A stretch of DNA of 64,000 nucleotides. Source: Polytrichum commune (Eukaryota; Streptophyta; Polytrichopsida; Polytrichales; Polytrichaceae). Positions 57,881 to 64,000 of the stretch are shown piece by piece. The position numbers were made by a program, and so were the translations under genes. Numbering within the stretch: the stretch's first letter is position 1; every line of letters starts with the position of its first letter. The notes below the pieces were generated by a model that saw only the letters and a list, made by a program, of their open reading frames with translations, ran no database searches and was not told where the DNA came from. The DNA lies in assembly GCA_950295325.1 (NCBI GenBank), contig OX485803.1, positions 67,285,554-67,349,553 of the forward strand, read 5' to 3'.

Positions 57881-58238
57881 AAGTGTGCCCATCCCAAGCT
57901 TCATTTCTCCTACTTTCATTATTATGCTCGTTTGGTAGATGAGTAGGGTTTAAGGTTTTGAATTCTTGTTGTGATTGCTCACATTTTTGGGATCATTGTC
58001 CACACAGAGGAGGGGGGCAACATCAGCATAAGGTGTTTATATGAACGATACCAATTGCAACCCGAGGTACTTGATTCTAGTGAGGTTGTTGGTCACAAAC
58101 CAGGTTTGCAGTGGCTTTGAGGTTGAAATTTGTTCTCACTTGTTGATGCCTATGCTAGTCCAAGACTTTATTGGATCTTGTGAGTATGTTTAGGGCGTCA
58201 CATATGCAAAATTAAAATAACTACTTGAAGGTATATAG

Positions 58239-58708
58239 ACACATATTGTAGATTGGCCCTTTCAATTCTTTGTTGTTGAGAATAAATGCAAGATTAACTA
58301 CAAGCTTAAGGGGCTCAGTATATTTTCTTCGGATGTATGTGATTTGCCACTAGCTAATTTCAACCTTGAATTTAGAAAGCGCATGCATGTGGTTGACCTA
58401 GATTTTGTTGCTAACTCCCAACAAATTTTTGAGTGTATAGCAAAGGAGGTTGAAATGCAAGATTCTTACCCCCCCCCCCCCCCCTTCCCCTCTTGGTGAC
58501 TTTGATTAGCTGTTGCATGCACATGTATAGAGTTAGTGATGAGAGCACTAACCATGTGGCATCTAACCTGAAGTCCACATTGGTGAGTGCGAAGGTTATG
58601 GCTAGATATTTGTTGGCCAAAGAGAAACTTAGGAAAGTTTTGAAATTAATAAACATGAAGGATCACCAATGGCACTTGAGGTGTTCGGACCAAAATTGTG
58701 TGGGGTAG
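58239..58708 (+). pseudogene. Unidentified coding remnant broken at a poly-C run
   Basis: A plus-strand frame runs open from 58239 to the 16-base C tract at 58469-58484 (includes IVDWPFQFFVVENKCKINY, then LANFNLEFRKRMHVVDLDF). After the tract a second frame continues to 58708 (KLRKVLKLINMKDHQW, ending DQNCVG). The two are in different frames, so a length change in the C tract is a simple explanation for the break. The family is unknown to me. Confidence 0.35.
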
Positions 58709-59467
58709 TAAAGGTGTAACATGTCGAGTGTTGTAAAGAGTTTGGATCCACCATGGGGGATTATTCCAAGAACACAATCCACAACCTCTTTGCCCAAAAA
58801 AAGTTTAAATAACCTCATGTCTAACATACATATTCAAAATTGGTGCCAAAGAAAGGGAGATCAGTTTGGTGATCATCCCCAATCACAAGTTACTAAAGGG
58901 AAGTCTATTGTCTTGACCGTAACTAACCATCAAGCACTAGCAATGACGCTAGGATGTGAGCATGCGAGCATGAGCCTAAGAGCGGTGAGCATGGATTGTA
59001 TGAGCCCATAATCTCAAAATTTTCAAAATGATGTAATTTCTAATTTTTTTGGTTAACAAATCGAAGATTGACATTTTTTCAATTAGAAAAATACTATATT
59101 TATTTAAAATAATTATTACCACATGACCCATGACCATGGATTTTAGATTAAATAAACCTCATAAGGTGATGCTATTACATGTTTTAAAATTTATATCATG
59201 TTCAAGGAGGCCATCCCAAAGTGGGTTGACCAAGGCATAGTACAAATAATTTGAAGGCAATTTTGAGGATGAGAGGGAGCAAACGTTGTGAAAACACCAT
59301 AGGATGTGGAACATCATATGCATAATAAAATCGTATTATATTATAGCAAGGGATACATATTGGACTATAAATATAATATTTGGTTATTGAAATTTAGGTA
59401 TTTGAATATAATATATTGGTATGATATATCTACTTAATAATAGTCTAAAATCTATCAACTAACTTGC
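58709..59467. other. Stretch with no supported gene
   Basis: A 96-residue plus-strand frame (58721-59011) may continue the relic before it, but no motif supports it. The rest is AT-rich. Confidence 0.35.
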
Positions 59468-60805
59468 TCACTCACACGTCTTGATGAAACCGGCAGCAAC
59501 AAGCACTTGCTTAACTTCATCCCAACTGAGGGTAGGAGCGTGGATGAACATGTCTTTCATGTAATCCAATTTTCATAATTAATGGAAGATGTAATAGAGG
59601 TGTTTGTAGTTTATGTACATGCCACGCTTTCCAATGGATGTGCCGTTCATGCTTCCATAATGTGGACATGAATGGATGGGAATGGACTCCCAAGTGGATG
59701 CACGCATGTGACAAATCTTCGGATTTGAGTACATAATAAATTCGTGAATTACAAAGATTGAGACAAGTCGAAGATTGTCTACAAATTCTACAGAGCATAG
59801 TAGAATTTGGTGGAGGAATGTGACCTAGGCTAAAAGAATAGTTAGTGGTTCCAATCCACTCAATTTCGTTACTCTTCAAAGACCATGTACGTTAATCATA
59901 GCTTGTATTCTCACTAATCAAATGTCCAACACAATAGGACTTTCAGAACTTCAAACCCATGTCATTATGGATGTTGGACGTAATGGTGCGACACCATCTG
60001 TGACCGTCATTACCGTTTATCCATGCCCTTCGTGCCTTAAGCCCTAGAAGTGGACCCACGACATTGGGGCAACTCAAAGATAACATCAACATTGAATGTA
60101 GCGGGGAGGACCATGACCTTATGATATTCAATGACATCGAAGTTAATATGAACAAGCTCATTTCCTGATCCGGGCACTAAAGATAATTTGCGAAGGCATT
60201 GCAATACAATAAGGGAATCATGAGGATTTGGGGGAAGAGGAGGACGAGAAAAATTGGATGATGCAAGACTAGGAAGGGTAATACGGAAGGTGGTAGCCAC
60301 CGTGGACGGTAGAGCAACATTTGAAGAGGATTGCTGACTAACTTTAATCAGTGTATTGCCTTCAAAATCACTGGATGATAAGTCTACTAGAGGTTCTAGG
60401 GACTCACGTTTAATATCTTGGAGATTATCTTGAGGATAGTATTATCGGAACGGGCACTTGATGGAAATTCCACTCATACTGGACGTAACAATGGGTATTA
60501 GATGTACAAGAAACGGGAGTTAGTATTTCGGTTGAAGCTGCGACGAGCTCTGAGGAGATACCGTAAACTCTATAGCGTCCTACATGAAGAAGCTAGTAGA
60601 AGCCTTCATGATCGTTGTATCATGATTGGAAGATAGAATCTTTGAGAACACTAAAGTCACATGACATTTCTTCCTCTACGACAATAGACGGAGGGGAGAA
60701 TCCAAAACAGACATGAAAAACATGAGCATGCACACGTACAAAGCCTCCAACACCCAATGGTAAAACGAATGGGACCTCATGATCTATTGCAACAATAGTA
60801 GCCAT
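59468..60805 (-). pseudogene. Zinc-finger-like mobile-element protein pseudogene
   Basis: The minus-strand reading starts at ATG 60803-60805 (MATIVAIDHEVPF) and ends FIKTCE with TGA at 59468-59470. In between, a Ser/Pro-rich region (60410-60230) is followed by GNELVHINFDVIEYHKVMVL, then WCRTITSNIHNDMG, SYCVGHL, and CRICRQSSTCLNLCNSRIYY leading to ACIHLGVHSHP. The Cys pairs and terminal His-x-His fit a WRKY/GCM1- or FLYWCH-type zinc finger, as found at the N-terminus of Mutator-like transposases; that assignment is inference. It is broken: TGA and TAA interrupt the frame at about 59943 and 59895, another TAA is near 60447, and at least three frame changes occur. No DDE region is visible. Confidence 0.55.
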
Positions 60806-61185
60806 AGGGAAAGGTTTAAAAGAGATAACAGAAAACTACGAACAAGCCACAAGAACACAAAGACATGAAAAAAAAAATGATAGTATCGGCGAATAAAAAA
60901 GTTGTGAATATAAAGAATGAGAAATTAGAGGGGTTGAACCAAACAAAAGGAAATTGTATGATACTAAATATTATACAATATTTGGTATATAGAAGAAAAT
61001 ATTGTAATATCGTTTGAAAATAAAAGTTATGCAGCGTGAAGAGATATTAACAAAAGATAATGGTTGTAATCAACACATTATACAACCTTTCATTTGCAAG
61101 TAGTGGGCCAAATGAGGGGTGTGACATAGTCCGTATGTTATAGAAGCATATTAATTTATGCCAAATGTATAATTAGCACTGACAA
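60806..61185. other. Upstream flank of the pseudogene, AT-rich
   Basis: No gene seen. Poly-A at 60870-60880 on the plus strand. Confidence 0.4.
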
Positions 61186-61565
61186 CTATTAAAAGTAGCA
61201 CTATTTCAATTGACAATATTACAAATAGTACTATTAGAACGGGTATTATTAGAACTGGAAACTAGCAAATCTACAATTGGTAATACTAGAACTGACATTA
61301 TTACAATTGGCACTATTACAATTTGCATTATAAGATCTTGCACTATTAGAGCTGATAATATTATTATTGGCACTATTAGAAATAACACTATCACAACTAA
61401 AACTATTATAATTGGAAATATTAAAACAAGCACCATTAGAACTTGCATTATTAGAACTAGCAATATTAGAACTGGCACTATCACGACTCGTCATATTACA
61501 ACTAGTAATATCACAACTTCTACTATTACATTGGCAATATTAGAACTGGCACTAACAATTGATGA
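61186..61565. repeat. 15-bp-period tandem array
   Basis: About 25 imperfect units of the type ACTATTAGAACTGGC or ACTATTACAATTGGC. Because 15 is a multiple of three, long frames with five-residue periodicity stay open on both strands (61210-61575 plus; 61206-61484 minus), which is why a 121-codon frame appears. I regard these as artefacts of the repeat. Confidence 0.85.
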
Positions 61566-62159
61566 TGTATGCTAACCCAATATATGCATATAACTACACG
61601 GGTAGATCACTTAGTGCATTTTAAAAACGACGTGCGGCATAATATAGAGAGGATTAAAATCATTTGAAATAAAAATTATAAAGGAATTCCAAATAATGAA
61701 GGGGCCATTAAATGTAGACAATCCCATTATAAGTAAATTAGATGGACATTAAACATGGGCCATTATTTTTTGTAAAATTAATATAGGGGCTGAAGAAAAG
61801 GATCCTAGAAGGTATGTTTAGTATGGTATGTAAATGGGTTTAGGACTCACGGGGATGGATGATGATTGGGATTTCCATCTGTCCAAAAATGAATGAAAAG
61901 GGAACGCACCGTCGTCGGGGTTGTCTTCCCCACACCCGTTTATTACTTAAAAGGAATATAGAGTACAAAAATTTGCAGTGACTTGGTAAATATAAGTAAT
62001 GGAAGGGTGCAAACAAATGGGCCATTTTTGAAATTTAAGTAATTATAGGGAGGCTTTAATTAAGCCCTTGAAGGTAAATAGCCCCAAAACAAAAAAAACC
62101 CCAGCCGCACGTGGTGCACAAAAATGCCTTAGAGTGATCTACCCGTGTATAACTATAAG
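61566..62159. other. Gene-free AT-rich stretch
   Basis: No supported gene. Confidence 0.4.
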
Positions 62160-62283
62160 AATCTTAAATAAACTAAGTGGAGTCGTTAACGACTACACTT
62201 TTGTGCCTATCAAATATGTATATAATAAAAATGTATTAAATAAACTAAGTATAGTCGTTAATAGCTACACTTTTACAACTATT
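62160..62283. repeat. Two-copy ~74-bp tandem repeat
   Basis: TTAAATAAACTAAGTGGAGT and TTAAATAAACTAAGTATAGT begin two units near 62163 and 62237; each continues CGTTAAnnnCTACACTTTT. Confidence 0.8.
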
Positions 62284-62512
62284 AGTCATGCAATGAGGTG
62301 GCCAGTGATGAAGACCGTCATGTAATATGAGAGTTCACAAACAAAAGTAAAACAGTAAGAGTTGAGAGTGGCCGATAGAGTGGAAATGGAAGCTGAATGT
62401 GTTTAGATGCAAGAGAATGTCATTTGTCCATTATTAGCAGTGGTCATTCCAGTGGATGGTAGGGAAAAAAAATAGGAAGAGAAGTAGCTTTTGTTTTTCA
62501 AGTAAGAGATAA

Positions 62513-62737
62513 TTGTCAAGGGCTAGAATGAATGGACGTATTCTTCAAATGATAGGAGTGGATCTCTCAGGCACAATAAATTTTTTGATATACAAAGATA
62601 TTATAGCATGTGAAGCCATAAAAGAAGATGTCTTCAAACATGAAACCAATATATGTGAAGCTCAACCACATATTGTCTCTGGATGCAATGAGGAGGATGA
62701 AGAGGAGGTAAATGATGATAAAGACATCGACAAATAG
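62513..62737 (+). pseudogene. Possible coding remnant, acidic tail
   Basis: A 74-codon plus-strand frame contains MNGRILQMIGVDLSG and ends in an acidic EEDEEEVNDDKDIDK tail. It might be part of a transposon protein. I cannot assign it, and chance is possible in this AT-rich context. Confidence 0.25.
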
Positions 62738-63262
62738 AAAACCACACAATATGAAAAGGAGGAACAATCATCTGAGTCGGAGATGGACGTAGGAAGTAAG
62801 AATGAAATGGTAAGAAAATAACTATGAAATAAAAATAAAATTGAAGGTATATGATGTACATCATATTGTACACATCAATAATATTAAGATTCCAACGGTA
62901 TATAGCAAAAAACATAATTATGTTTTGTGTGTTTTAGAACCAAATAGCAATCGCAGTATCTTAAAATCTGACTATATCAAATCTCCAAAAGTTGAAGATT
63001 TTTGGAGGAAATCTAACTATATTAATTTGAGTAGAGTTTGGCGATTTATGTAAAAAATTTATATTGTCCAAAAATTCCCCAAAAAAATTGGAATGAATGT
63101 AAAGAATATAATGTATAGACACAATTTTTTTGAGAATAAATTTGAAAATTTGAAAAAGTTATAGCGACGCAAATCAAGGCGCATTTTATTATTTTCCTCT
63201 CTTCCAAATGGGTAGTTGTTAACAGCCACCCCTTATTTGATTCCAATTTTTTTGTTATGGTT

Positions 63263-63305
63263 GAAGGCCGCCATAGGTGGCCATAGGTGGCCATAGATGG
63301 CCACC
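63263..63305. repeat. 11-bp tandem repeat
   Basis: Four units of AGGTGGCCATA-like sequence (CCGCCATAGGTGGCCATAGG and onward). Confidence 0.8.
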
Positions 63306-63389
63306 CCTTATGAGGTTTCTGTCTTCATCTAACAACATGATTTCTTTGAAATAAAATCATACATATGAATCGTTTTCTTTCCTTCCAAG

Positions 63390-63790
63390 TTAATGGCCAC
63401 ATTTTTTTTATTTCAGTTTGTTTTACATATGTGGTTTCTTCCACATATAAACATTCACTTTCACAAAAACATTTGTCTTCCATAAAGGTGGCCGTTAACA
63501 ACCACTGTTTTTTTTTATTTCAGTTTGTTTTTCATATGTGGTTTCTTCTACATATACACATTCACTTTCATAAAAACAATTCCTTCAATATGAGTGGTTG
63601 TTATTGGTTATCATTTTTAAATTTTTTTTTTCTTTTGCATATATAATTTTTTTTACATGTGAACATTGATATTCATCATTTTTGTTGTCCTTACATAAGA
63701 GTGGCCTTATTTGTATTTTAGTGTGCTTTGGATATGTACTATCTTTCACATGTAAACACTTACATTCATATATAGGTTTTTCTTAAAAAA
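63390..63790. repeat. ~110-bp tandem repeat, 3-4 copies
   Basis: TTTATTTCAGTTTGTTTT, CATATGTGGTTTCTTC, CATATA and ACATTCACTTTCA recur at about 63408 and 63514. A more diverged unit is near 63625-63690 and another near 63715-63770. AGTGGCCnTTA or GGTGGCCGTTA separates units. Confidence 0.7.
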
Positions 63791-63841
63791 TGATATTATG
63801 AACATGGCTATACATTTTGTTACTTGTACTTATATGGAGGA

Positions 63842-64000
63842 CAAGGGGGTGGTAAACATGACCTTGAAAAAAACAATCAAAGAAAAATAATAGATATTAT
63901 TGATATTATAATTGAATCATGGAATGACAATTGGGTACGGGCAAGTGATGCCTTTGAGAAAATATTGCAATATGATGAGGACCTCAAAGTGTTTTTTGGC
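63842..64000 (+). CDS. Partial open frame running off the window edge
   Basis: A plus-strand frame, open from about 63829 to the last base, includes KHDLEKNNQRKIIDIIDIII, then ESWNDNWVRASDAFEKIL and QYDEDLKVFFG. It looks more protein-like than its surroundings and may be the start of a transposase or host exon that continues beyond 64000. The family cannot be named from about 50 residues. Confidence 0.25.

Noticed and set aside
61210-61575. 121-codon plus-strand frame and overlapping minus-strand frames
   Set aside because: Five-residue periodicity follows directly from the 15-bp tandem repeat on both strands, so these are artefacts.

Overview
The window looks like nuclear DNA of a land plant with a large, gene-poor, repeat-rich genome. 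The only intact gene I can call with confidence is a tRNA-Trp(CCA) on the minus strand (4172-4243), whose body is the standard plant nuclear form. No rRNA, CRISPR array, operon or complete protein-coding gene is visible. Most open frames are short and lie inside repeats. The mixture of repeats (fungus-like Tc1 remnant, HUH-endonuclease remnant, many foldback elements) would fit a fern, lycophyte, bryophyte or gymnosperm, but I cannot place the organism from sequence alone.

Layout. 1-5.7 kb: a decayed HUH-endonuclease-like gene (2438-3400), a 114-bp tandem duplication and the tRNA. 5.7-9.8 kb: more gene-like composition, with one short exon-like frame, a 390-bp direct duplication and an imperfect hairpin at 9088. 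9.8-12.5 kb: a 106-bp satellite, then a diverged tandem array carrying a hAT-type MITE with an 8-bp target duplication. 12.5-31 kb: relics, including a long-terminal-inverted-repeat element (20437-21956) that encloses a TATA box followed by a miRNA-like hairpin. 31-48 kb: dense nested transposons, namely three ~521-bp copies of one MITE (one split by a 946-bp solo LTR with a perfect 5-bp target duplication), a CACTA-like foldback family with another MITE nested in it, and TTA/TAA-flanked PIF/Harbinger-like elements. 48-57 kb: two more Harbinger-like elements, a minisatellite with a three-unit higher-order period, and a dead Tc1-like transposase that resembles fungal members. 57-64 kb: a minus-strand pseudogene with a Cys/His zinc-finger-like region (59468-60805), a 15-bp-period array and other tandem repeats.

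There are no gene circuits to describe. The content is a layered record of transposition: nested insertions with intact target duplications give relative ages, and several elements are long hairpins that could feed small-RNA pathways. The leads I rate highest are the HUH remnant, the Tc1-like remnant, the TATA-plus-hairpin at 21219-21350 and the recurrent long-TIR family.
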